Position numbers and translations under genes: made by a program. Under the pieces are notes generated by a model. That model ran no database searches. It was not told the origin of the DNA and saw nothing but the letters and a program-made list of their open reading frames with translations. A stretch of 30,813 bases of DNA from Caulochytrium protostelioides (Eukaryota > Chytridiomycota > Caulochytriomycetes > Caulochytriales > Caulochytriaceae), in assembly GCA_003615045.1 (NCBI GenBank), contig ML014316.1:1-30813 (forward strand). The letters run 5' to 3'. Positions 10,398-18,157 of this stretch are shown here, piece by piece; position 1 is the first letter of the stretch, and each line of letters starts with the position of its first letter.

Positions 10398-10828
10398 AAA
10401 ACAGTACTATGTGGAAGCCGGCATGAAAGCCGCATATCAGCATATCAGCAGTCAGACTTGGCAGGGCCATTTGAAAGAGTCACTGCAGCGGCTGGCGGCG
10501 GTGAGCTCCAAAGGCACAGTGCTCGCCGCGCACCACCGCTTCCTGGAGGTGTGGCTCGCCTCGTACGATCCGCTGTGGGCCGAGTTTTTGAAGACGCGTT
10601 CGGCACGCCAGCGTCTGCGGTTGTATAGCGGCAAGCAGTGCGTGTTTGCCCTGTTCTTGAACCACGTCGCCGAGGGGGCGGCCACGGAGATGAAGCCCGT
10701 CGTGGTCGCTTACGGCGCAGTTCGCCCCCGACGGCACGGGCGAGATCGCCGTTCCAACGACTCGGGTGTACCAGGCATGCGCCCCGCGCTTCATCACCGT
10801 CCTGTTCGACGAGTTACGGACGTCCCAA

Positions 10829-10991
10829 GTGCATGCCGAGGCGAATCGGGTCCTGACAAAAGTGAAACCCCGGGACCCGACAATCTTGCCGATCTCTGGC
10901 GCATCCCGAGCGGGTGCCCACTCGACCGAGCCAACCTCGGACAACAGGATCAACACGACCCGGGTGGATGCCAAGACGAATGGGATCCTGA
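10829..10991. repeat. pair of 28-bp imperfect direct repeats, 135 bp apart
   Basis: 10829-10856 and 10964-10991 match at 23 of 28 positions. All five differences fall at the same codon position (first on the plus frame, third on the minus frame). On the minus strand both copies read Q-D-P-I-R-L-G. The repeat lies in the Fanzor-like relic and may be chance or an internal duplication. Confidence 0.5.
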
Positions 10992-11035
10992 ACATCGGGC
11001 AACGCCAGCGCAAGAGGGCGGCGCCGGTGACGGGG

Positions 11036-13297
11036 TCAGGCCGCGCCGTCTTCCTTGGACCCGTGCAGGCTGGCAACAATATCCTGAATCTGCGTCGGGG
11101 ATACGCCGACCGGCCCGATCGTTGGCGCAGACGCGCCCACGGCGCCCGCGGGGCCCAGTGGGTAGCCGAGCCACGGCGCCGTGTCCCTTGCCGCGACCAC
11201 GCTCGCGGGCGGCGGCGCACCATGCGCGCCGTAGCCGTACGCGGGCGCGTAGCCCATCATGGCGGGCGGATATGCCGCGTGGCGATGCGCATGCGCCTGG
11301 TGGTGGCCGTGGCTGTGGCTTAGCCGCTGCGCATGGGCCTGCGCATGGGGAGGTGGGGTCGGGCGCATCGGCAGACCGGCGCCGCTGGGCGGGGCCGAGA
11401 CGGGGCCCGGCGGCGGCAGCGCGGCGTGATGGCCGTAGCTGTGGTGATGGCCAGGGCTGGGGTGCGTTGGGTACGGGAAGGCGGGCGGGTGGTGCGGCGG
11501 GATCGCGACGACCGGCGGGCGCGCTGACGGACGCGCGGGCAAGGCGTGGCGCTGGCGCGGCGGCGCCGCGGCCGAAGGGGCCGAGGGGGCCGCGGCCGCC
11601 GGCGAGTAAGCGGAGAACGCGGCTTGCGGCGGGTGCGCCGGGCGGGCACGCGCGAGCGGGACCGACGGCCGCGGCGGCACGCTGTTCGACGGCCCGCGTT
11701 GGTCGGCGCGTGCGGGCGGGGTGCCCGTGGGCATGCTGCCGGCGCCGCCGGGGCCGGCGCGGCGCTTCGCGGTCTGCTCCGCGGCCGGCTCGCCCGGCCG
11801 GGTCTTGCGCTTGCTCTTCACGGCGCGCTTGGCGGCCTGCTCCGCCTCGTCGTCCGAGTACTCGACCTCGTGGGCATCGACCTCCTCATCAAAGAGGTTG
11901 CTGGCGTCGGTGCCTTTTTGCGCGCGGAGCACGCGCGTCAGTGCGAACTGTGAGCACTCGGGGATGCACCCGACTTGGGTGTGGACCGGCGGCGGGCCGG
12001 ACGGTGTCGATGGCCCGGCGGGCGCGGGCGCAGCGCCCGAGGACGCGCCGTCGGCGCCGTCGGCGCCGTCGGCGCCGTCGGCGCCAGCGGCGTCTGGTCG
12101 AGCAGCCTCGGATGGCGCACCATCGGATGGCGTGGCCGCCGCGGCGACCACTGGTGGCTTCGACGCGGGTGCCGAGGCTGGCGCCGGGTCCTTCAGGCCG
12201 ACGACGTAGAGCGGCGCCGAAACGGGTCCGATGGTATCGAGAATGACGCCGAGGAGCTCGGCGGTGTCCATGCGGAAGAGCGGCGTGCCGGCGTCCAGGA
12301 CGCGGTAGTCGCCAGTCACGCTGGCCTTGACGACGAGTTGGCGGTCGATGCACGCGTGGACGGTCCCGACCGGCTGGAACTGCGTTTTCTGGGGCAGTGG
12401 CATGGTCTCCAGCTGTTTGAGCATCGCGCGGCGCGCTTGCTCCAGCGAGAGCTCGTGCGCCGTCCGCACGGCGCTGGACGCGCCGTGGTCGCCGTGCTCC
12501 TGGGTATCCATCGCGATCAGCAGCTGCTCACGTTTCTCGCGCGACAGCGCAAACACGTCTTCGACATCGCTCTCCTCGTCGGACGTGCTGGCGTCGCTCG
12601 TGTCGCTGGACTCCGAATCCGAGCCGTCCGCCGCCGCCTTCGCGCTCGGGCGCGCGTCGGCACCCGCGTCGGCACCAGCGGCCGCTGGGTGAGCTGGATG
12701 AGCGGCATCCGCGTCCTCTTCTGAGCCCGAATCGGCTTCGCCGTCTTCGAGGTCCGAGAGCTCGACATCGCTCTGGACCGGCGGCACGTCGTCGGTGCCG
12801 AGCATCGCCGCCGCGTCGATCACAGCGTCAACGGAGTTGACGGGCGCCGCGATGGGTGTGGCGGCATCGGCATCGGCATCGGCATCGGCATCGGCATCGG
12901 CATCGGCATCGGCATCGGCATCGGCATCGGCATCGGCATCGGCATCGGCATCGGCATCGGTATTGGCATCGGTGGCAGCGTCGGTGGCAGCATCGGTCGT
13001 GGCATCGGCCTTGATCGGCGATGCGAGGGCAGCGGCAGTGGCGCCCGCGTCAGCGTCAGCGTTCGTGTCGATGGCCGCCGGCTCGGCCTTGCTCGGGGAT
13101 TCGAGGGCCGGGACGCTGCCGTCCGGAGCAGCGGGTGCCGCCAGGGAATCCGGGTCTGCCTTCAGCGACACCGTGTCAACGTCGGGGGTCAGCGCCGTCG
13201 GAGCGGCAAGCGCGGCGGTCTCTGCGACCAGGGCCGGCCGAGCGGGGCCAGCGACGGCGGCGTCCGCGCCGCCCGTGATGACATCCATGGCGTCCAT
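11036..13297 (-). CDS. NAF1: NAF1, H/ACA snoRNP assembly factor
   Basis: NAF1 is a nucleoplasmic assembly factor that binds dyskerin/Cbf5 and is later replaced by Gar1 in mature H/ACA snoRNPs. Known family features visible here are a Gar1/Naf1 beta-barrel at about residues 299-370 (PVGTVHACIDRQLVVKAS, then LGVILDTIGPVSAPLYVVGL). A conserved tail follows at about 455-495, with GTDASNLFDEEVD, YSDDEAE and a Lys/Arg cluster. The two are separated by an Ala/Gly/Asp-rich insert of about 75 residues. The N-terminus is acidic and contains a long Asp-Ala repeat; the C-terminus is Pro/His/Gly-rich, as in other NAF1 proteins. The start at 13297 (MDAMD) is preferred; the frame is open to 13420. At 753 residues it is longer than the yeast protein because of low-complexity regions. 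It converges on a transposon relic that ends at its stop codon. Confidence 0.88.
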   Translation of the reverse strand: MDAMDVITGGADAAVAGPARPALVAETAALAAPTALTPDVDTVSLKADPDSLAAPAAPDGSVPALESPSKAEPAAIDTNADADAGATAAALASPIKADATTDAATDAATDANTDADADADADADADADADADADADADADADADAATPIAAPVNSVDAVIDAAAMLGTDDVPPVQSDVELSDLEDGEADSGSEEDADAAHPAHPAAAGADAGADARPSAKAAADGSDSESSDTSDASTSDEESDVEDVFALSREKREQLLIAMDTQEHGDHGASSAVRTAHELSLEQARRAMLKQLETMPLPQKTQFQPVGTVHACIDRQLVVKASVTGDYRVLDAGTPLFRMDTAELLGVILDTIGPVSAPLYVVGLKDPAPASAPASKPPVVAAAATPSDGAPSEAARPDAAGADGADGADGADGASSGAAPAPAGPSTPSGPPPVHTQVGCIPECSQFALTRVLRAQKGTDASNLFDEEVDAHEVEYSDDEAEQAAKRAVKSKRKTRPGEPAAEQTAKRRAGPGGAGSMPTGTPPARADQRGPSNSVPPRPSVPLARARPAHPPQAAFSAYSPAAAAPSAPSAAAPPRQRHALPARPSARPPVVAIPPHHPPAFPYPTHPSPGHHHSYGHHAALPPPGPVSAPPSGAGLPMRPTPPPHAQAHAQRLSHSHGHHQAHAHRHAAYPPAMMGYAPAYGYGAHGAPPPASVVAARDTAPWLGYPLGPAGAVGASAPTIGPVGVSPTQIQDIVASLHGSKEDGAA
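12863..12958. repeat. (GGCATC)16 hexanucleotide tract
   Basis: Sixteen perfect GGCATC units, continuing in degenerate form to about 13010, encode an Asp-Ala repeat in the acidic N-terminal part of NAF1. The tract is a probable length-polymorphic coding minisatellite. Confidence 0.95.
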
Positions 13298-13533
13298 GGG
13301 GTCGCTGGGGCGGTTCAGGCTTAGCCTTAGAGCGCCCTCGGGTCTGGCGCAGCACCCTGAACTCAGGGGTTCAGGTCCGAGTCCGACGCGCGGATGGAGA
13401 CGGGCAGCCTCCTTGGGCAACGAACAGTAGGACGCGGGACAAGGGGGCGATGCCGGGGGAGTCGAAGCGGTCTCGTGCGCCTATGCTGGTGAGCGGCCTT
13501 GCAGCCTGGACGCCTGGATGTGACGTCGCCGCA

Positions 13534-13593
13534 GTATCGTCGTGGTATCGTCGTGGTATCGTCGTGGTATCGTCGTGGTATCATTGTGATATC
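13534..13593. repeat. 11-bp tandem repeat (about 5 units)
   Basis: The unit GGTATCGTCGT is repeated head to tail, with decayed copies at the right end (ATTGTGATATCG), upstream of NAF1. It may be a promoter-proximal minisatellite. Confidence 0.85.
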
Positions 13594-14248
13594 GGCCCGC
13601 GTCGCAGCCGCGATTCGCCGCGATTCGCCTCGCGTCCCCTGCGCGATGCGATCAGCCACGGGGCTGGTGGCCGCTCTCTCTGCCGCCCACGATACGCGAA
13701 CGGCGCCGAGCGCCACGCATCAAGCAGACCCGCAGGCGCATCGTCTGAGCATCCCGCCGGCGTCGCCGTCGCCACCCGGGCGGCGGGACGGGCGGCCGGC
13801 CGGCGCTGCTTGGATCGGCCGCGGCGAGCCTATGGAATAGACCGACGCTTCCCCCTCGGACGGGCGCGGCCCACCCGCGCCGCTCGGGGCCGCCCAAACT
13901 CCGCTCGCCCCAGCCCCCGCATGCTCAGCCACTCGGGCCGTCCGCGAGGCGTGTGGCGCCGTCGCTCGTGGCTGCGCCTTTTTCGCGCCGTCGCGTCGGC
14001 CGCGGCCAAGTGGCGTCGATTGGATGAGGTGGCAAGGATGGACGGCCAAAGGGAGAACTGGGCGACGCGACGTCCGCCCGCCAGGGTGCGGCCGGTGACT
14101 CGGACGCGACCGTGTTCGGTGACGGGACGCTGGGCCTCGCGGTCGCGCGGCTGGCCGTGGCGCTGGTCGCGCTGGAAGCTCCGCGCTGGGAAGGAGCTGG
14201 TAGCGCGTTGGCGAGACATCCGGAAGGCATGGCCAGCACTGCCTTTTA

Positions 14249-14428
14249 ATGCCAGCACCGGCCTTCCGGCGCGCGCCCCTGCGTGAGCCGTTTCTCACGC
14301 GCCGACGAGCGATCGGCGCTCCCATCGTCTATGACAGCTCGGATCAGGAGCTCACGGGCTTCTGGGCTCAGAGCAATCATGATCGTGACCGTCGTTTAGC
14401 ATGGCCTGATTCGGGTGCCGTCTTTTAA
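14249..14428 (+). CDS. small open frame, 59 codons, unknown
   Basis: The frame starts at ATG 14249 and stops at TAA 14428. Its amino-acid make-up is balanced (GAPIVYDSSDQELTGFWAQS in the middle, with aromatic, acidic and hydrophobic residues), unlike the Arg/Ala/Pro-rich chance frames around it. No family is recognised. It could be a fragment of a decayed mobile element or gene, or chance. Confidence 0.2.
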   Translation: MPAPAFRRAPLREPFLTRRRAIGAPIVYDSSDQELTGFWAQSNHDRDRRLAWPDSGAVF

Positions 14429-14730
14429 ACCCCAGACATGGCGATTTTCGACCCTAATAGCTGACCGGGCCATGCTCATGAAGTCTGCCATGAAGTGAGG
14501 GGATCCCGTGCCATGAAAAAGAAGCCACCTCCACCTCCCTTCTCCCATCAGCGCATGTTGTGGTATTGTTGATTTTCTAGAAGATCCTCGACCATCGCCT
14601 GCACAGTCGCTATCATTGATATCGTGTCCTTAGAAGCGTGACTTGAAGAGTCCGATTTAAACGAGTCTCAAACTCCTGCCCTGGATCGCTCATTTCCCAT
14701 CATCGGAAACAACAACTGACAGAGATCAGC

Positions 14731-15411
14731 ATGCGCGTGATGGCGACTCCGACGTCCCCGCTCCGACCCACCATGACCCTGCGCAGCCACGTACTCGCTG
14801 CGGCCTCGGTGCTGCTGCTCGCCATCTTCCTGCAGGCGCCGCTTCGCGCGATGGCGCAGTCGTCGGCGACGACAGCGGTGACCACCACGTCCTCGGCCGC
14901 CGCCGCCGCCGCCGCCAATGAGACGGTCGTGGGGGGCATCATGCCGCCATCCGAGTGCCAGGCGCAGTGCGCGCCCGTCGTGACGCTGTGGCAGTCGACA
15001 TGCACGTCGCAGCGCCCGTCGCCCGTGTCAGACGCCGAGTACCAGCAGTACGCGTACGACCTCGCGGCGTGCGTGTGCCCGTCGTTCCGTGGCAACGCGC
15101 ACGTGCAGAGCTGCATCACCTGCGTCCAGACCTCCGCCGTCCACGGCAGCACGCCGTCCACGGCGCTGCTGACGCAGGTCTCGGCCGACTGCCAGCCGGG
15201 CAGCATCCGCGCCGCGGCCAACGATATCCTGCTCGCGCTCGGCGTGCCGACGTCGATCCCCGCCGACTCGCCGCTCGTCACGAGCGACGACTCGTCCAAG
15301 AAGGTCAAGAGCAACGCGTCGAGCAGCGCGTCGCCGCGGACTCCCCGCCGCCCGCTCCCTGAGCTCGCCCTCCTCATGGGCACCGTCCTGCTTGCTCGGT
15401 ACGTCCTCTAG
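14731..15411 (+). CDS. secreted eight-cysteine protein, probably GPI-anchored
   Basis: A protein of 226 residues. The N-terminus holds a hydrophobic signal segment at about residues 19-35, with a likely cleavage after an Ala-Met-Ala around 42. A Thr/Ser/Ala spacer follows, then a compact domain with eight cysteines at 76, 80, 91, 114, 116, 128, 131 and 154 (C-x3-C, C-x-C, C-x2-C patterns). A Ser-rich linker and a short hydrophobic tail (about 209-226) complete the layout expected for a GPI-anchor signal. Such small eight-cysteine domains are common in fungal cell-wall and surface proteins (CFEM domains also have eight, with different spacing); the exact family is not recognised. The start at 14731 is the first ATG; Met 15 would also leave a good signal peptide. 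It converges with the gene at 15616. Confidence 0.75.
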   Translation: MRVMATPTSPLRPTMTLRSHVLAAASVLLLAIFLQAPLRAMAQSSATTAVTTTSSAAAAAAANETVVGGIMPPSECQAQCAPVVTLWQSTCTSQRPSPVSDAEYQQYAYDLAACVCPSFRGNAHVQSCITCVQTSAVHGSTPSTALLTQVSADCQPGSIRAAANDILLALGVPTSIPADSPLVTSDDSSKKVKSNASSSASPRTPRRPLPELALLMGTVLLARYVL

Positions 15412-15615
15412 CCTCTCGCTAGAGACGGTTTCCCGGCTCGGAGCGACGGCTGCTTCGGCATCAGCGCTCCGCTTCCCCGCCCCCCGGCCGATCCCCGTCG
15501 GCCACGCTCTCGCAGGCGCTCGTTCTCGTTCTCTCTCTATCAATCTGTATATTCATCCACCGCGATCCCTTGCTGGGCCCGCAGTGATCCACCGTCGAAG
15601 ATTCCACTGACACCG

Positions 15616-17169
15616 TCAGCGGACGCCGCGACGCGAGAGGAAGCGGAGCAGGTCGTATTTGGTGACGACGGCGAGCGGGAAGCGCCCCGTGTCGTCGGTC
15701 ACGAAGCCCGCCGCGTGTTTCTCAAAGAAGGGCTCGAGATCGGCGAGCGGCGTCGCCGGCGTGATGGTCATGTAGCCGGCGTCCTTGCGCGCCTTGAAGC
15801 GGTACATACAGCGGCTCACGGGGTCGGTGAGGGGCGCGGGGCCCGTCGCGGCGGCCCCGCCCTCCTCGGCAGCGACGGGGTACCCGTGGTGCAGCGCCTG
15901 ATTGATACTGGCGAGCGTGACAAAGCCAAAGATCTTGCGGCTCTTCGAGATGACCGGCAGCTGGCTGAAGTCATGGCTGAGCATGCGGTCGAGGGCCTCG
16001 CCGAGCGTGGACGTCTCGGTGACGGTCACGACGGCCGCGAGCTGCAGGTCCTCGACCGAGGCGCCGCGGTACTTGAGCGCGGCGTCCGCCGCCGGCGGGT
16101 CGGCCATGTCGTTCGCAATCAGGTACTCCTCGTCGAGCAGCGTATCCGGGTACAGCGTGGCCGAGTCGGCTAGGATGGTCAGATACATGGGCTGCTGCTG
16201 CTGCTGCTGCTGCTGCTGGGATGGCTGCGCCACGGTTTCGGCCGAGCGCAGGCGCACGAGCGCACTGATCGCCGCGCCCGTCAGCGGGCCGATGAGGAGC
16301 TTCTCGCGCCGCATGACGCGGTGGGCGGTGCGGTACGCGTCCGTGCGCGTGACGGACCACGTCTGGACGTTGCGCGGCAGCGACTGCAGCACGGCGGGCG
16401 GGAAGCTGGCGGGGGCGCCCGTCTCGGACGGCATCTGGACGAGCACGAACCGCAGCGACGGCCAGCGCGGCGCCGCGCAGCGGACGAAAGCGACGGCGAT
16501 GTCGGGGTGGACGGGCGGCACGACGAGCACGCCGCTCGCGGCGGCCGCGGCGTCGAGCAGCGCCGCGTGGCAGTCGACCCAGCCCTGCCAGTGCGCGGGC
16601 TGCACGCACGGGAACGCCGCGCCGGGCGTGTCCGCGGCGAGGCGCGTCGCGAGCTGGAGCGCGCTCTCGGCCCAGCCGTCGAGCGTGCGGACGACGTCGG
16701 CGCCGAGCGCCTTCAGGAGCCCGAGGCTCGCGGGCGACGGCGACGCGGGCACGACCGCGGTCACGGCCGGGCCGGACGGATGCGTGGGCGTCGCGAGGGG
16801 CGCCACGTGCGCCGCCAGGCTGCACGCAAAGGCCGCATCGTACCCGGACACGAGGCGCGTCAGCGGCGCCGCGGGGTTCTGCGGCAGATCGGCCACGAGG
16901 CTGGGCACGACAGCGTCGAGCCACGTGAGCGTCGGGCCTGTGTGCTCCACGAGCGCCGCGAACGCCGCGGCCGGCACCGCCACCGACGTCGGCGGGTTCG
17001 CGTCGTCCAGCGGCGCCGCGGCGGGCGCGTGCGGGTCCGTCAACCACCGCAGCGCGCTGGTCCGTCGCGACGCGGTCGGTGCGGCAGCCGCTCGGGAAGC
17101 TGTGGGAGCAGCCGTGGGATCGGCCGCGTCGGCCATCAGCGGCGCGAGCGCCGCATGCGCGGTGCTCAT
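15616..17169 (-). CDS. cystathionine beta-synthase-like protein with degenerate PLP domain and two CBS domains
   Basis: A protein of 517 residues, close to the length of fungal cystathionine beta-synthase (yeast Cys4 is about 507). The order of segments follows that enzyme. LGLLKALGADVVRT (149-162) matches the segment after the PLP pocket, and AYRTAHRVMRREKLLIGPLTGAA (278-300) matches the region that normally ends in a glycine-rich GGSAG turn. ILADSATLYPDTLLDEEYL (332-350) matches the conserved end of the catalytic domain. Two CBS domains follow (about 368-430 and 447-517). However, the PLP lysine motif (S-x-KDR), the SGNTG loop and the GTGGT phosphate loop are not visible; the corresponding positions read SGYDAAFA and VLVVPPVHPD. 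It is therefore probably a pseudoenzyme or regulatory paralogue rather than an active synthase. Nine CAG codons give a Gln run at 318-326. Confidence 0.75.
   Translation of the reverse strand: MSTAHAALAPLMADAADPTAAPTASRAAAAPTASRRTSALRWLTDPHAPAAAPLDDANPPTSVAVPAAAFAALVEHTGPTLTWLDAVVPSLVADLPQNPAAPLTRLVSGYDAAFACSLAAHVAPLATPTHPSGPAVTAVVPASPSPASLGLLKALGADVVRTLDGWAESALQLATRLAADTPGAAFPCVQPAHWQGWVDCHAALLDAAAAASGVLVVPPVHPDIAVAFVRCAAPRWPSLRFVLVQMPSETGAPASFPPAVLQSLPRNVQTWSVTRTDAYRTAHRVMRREKLLIGPLTGAAISALVRLRSAETVAQPSQQQQQQQQQPMYLTILADSATLYPDTLLDEEYLIANDMADPPAADAALKYRGASVEDLQLAAVVTVTETSTLGEALDRMLSHDFSQLPVISKSRKIFGFVTLASINQALHHGYPVAAEEGGAAATGPAPLTDPVSRCMYRFKARKDAGYMTITPATPLADLEPFFEKHAAGFVTDDTGRFPLAVVTKYDLLRFLSRRGVR
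16192..16218. repeat. (CTG)9 / (CAG)9 trinucleotide repeat
   Basis: Nine perfect units encode polyglutamine in the CBS-like protein, between its degenerate catalytic core and the last strand of that core. It is likely to be length-variable. Confidence 0.95.
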
Positions 17170-18157
17170 GGCGGGTCGGTGGGAGTCGGGGCCTCAGGCG
17201 CCGGAGTGGACAAGCAAGAACAACAAACTGAAGCTGATGCGCGGAGCGCCGAGACACGCGGTCGCGTCCGCGTCAACGGTCCCGTGATGAGACGTTGAGA
17301 TCGCACGATCCTATGGGCGAGAAGCGTGGAGCGACGATAGAGGCGGCACGCAAGCGACCGTGGAGGCGACAAGCAGGCGATCCGCGATCGACGCATGGGG
17401 TTCAATCCACGCGAGTATGCCCGCGCGAGGGCCGTGGACGCCAGACGAGGGAGGAAGGAAGCAAGGACGCCCACAGGTCGCCGGGCGTGGTCGCCGTCCA
17501 GCGCGGAATGACGTGATATGAACGTGGTCGAGGTCAAATCGACCATCCCATCGGCGCCGTTCTGGCGTCCGAATCGGAGTTTTCCCGCGGGGGAACCAGG
17601 GGGCCATGGGCGACCGCGGGTGCGGCACGGCGATGGGCGATGAGCGATGAGCGATGAGCGATGGGCGATGGCGCGGCAGACTCCGTGGCGGGCGCGCGCT
17701 CTCCGCACAGTCAGCACAGGCCCTCGGGATGGCAAACAGAACAGAAGGAAGACAGAAAGCCGGGACTGGCGAAGGGTCCCCGCGCCGTCGGTGGCGAAGC
17801 GGCCCTTCGTTCGAGGGATCCGCCGCATCACGCGGCGTCCGCGAAGGCGCTTGCAGCGCTGCCGATCGCTGTCGATCGAACAGATGCAGGCGCGCTGTTT
17901 TCTACCTGGCGCCGGCCAGCGAGAAGCGATGTCGCCGCCGCATTGGGTTTGGCGGGTGGCTCGGGACTCTCCGTCGCGGCCTCGGCGCGTCTTGAGGGGC
18001 AGCGCATGCACGGATGGCTCACCGCCGGGTGGGCCCCAGTCATCAGGGCCATCACAGCGGCGGCGGCTCATCAGCCCATCAACGCATCCGCCGCCTTCAT
18101 CCGCGATAGGCCCGCCACCAAGAAATATAAAAAAGGCGATTGAACGCGTGGTCGGCA
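17170..18157. other. intergenic region upstream of the CBS-like gene
   Basis: This lies between the start of the CBS-like gene and the stop of HRQ1, both on the minus strand. Long frames through it (for example 17166-18347 minus) are Arg/Ser/Pro-rich and run antisense or into neighbours, so they are not credited. It should hold the CBS-like promoter. A 7-bp repeat cluster at 17630-17673 is the only distinct structure seen. Confidence 0.5.
17630..17673. repeat. 7-bp tandem repeat GCGATGA/G
   Basis: Six near-identical heptamers (GCGATGG or GCGATGA) lie head to tail in the upstream region of the CBS-like gene. Confidence 0.85.

Larger units (their letters stand above)
10319..11035 (+). pseudogene. 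Fanzor-like RuvC nuclease, broken C-terminal half
   Basis: Three consecutive pieces in alternating frames read like the catalytic half of a Fanzor protein, the eukaryotic relatives of TnpB. The first (frame of 10319) has DHTNIFIAMVG, matching the RuvC-I strand, where the family has DPG-x-x-N. The second (10387-10717) starts KLTRKQYYVEAGMK, the usual Lx-x-YY segment after RuvC-I, and runs to VVVAYGA. The third (from 10718) has QFAPDGTGEIAVPTTRVY, then VLFDELRTSQVH, the DE(F)RTS motif that carries the relocated RuvC-II glutamate in Fanzors. It ends near VDAKTNGILNIG, resembling the RDxNAAxNI RuvC-III segment. The zinc-ribbon cysteines expected after RTS are not present. Breaks: the DPG motif is disrupted, an 11-bp tandem duplication at 10376-10397 changes frame, and a one-base-type shift lies near 10714-10720. 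It ends tail-to-tail against NAF1. Confidence 0.6.
13298..14730. other. divergent NAF1 / secreted-protein intergenic region
   Basis: This region between the NAF1 start and the secreted-protein start should contain both promoters. Arg-rich long frames (for example 13450-14286 plus) look like GC-driven artefacts. The right end (about 14290-14730) is less GC-rich. No TATA box was identified with confidence. It contains an 11-bp tandem repeat and one small open frame, listed separately. Confidence 0.5.

Noticed and set aside
10192-12246. 684-codon plus-strand open frame
   Set aside because: Only its early part (10387-10717) looks like protein (Fanzor-like). From 11036 on it is antisense to NAF1 and Arg/Gly-rich.
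12863-12958. CRISPR-like regular repeats
   Set aside because: Contiguous hexamers without spacers inside a coding frame; the same applies to the 12-bp repeats at 30557-30616.
13450-14286. 278-codon plus-strand frame
   Set aside because: Very Arg-rich, begins in an 11-bp tandem repeat and has no recognisable domain.
15902-17287. 461-codon plus-strand frame, with another of 325 codons at 16321-17298
   Set aside because: Antisense to the CBS-like gene, with Arg/Gly/Ala/Ser-rich GC-driven composition.
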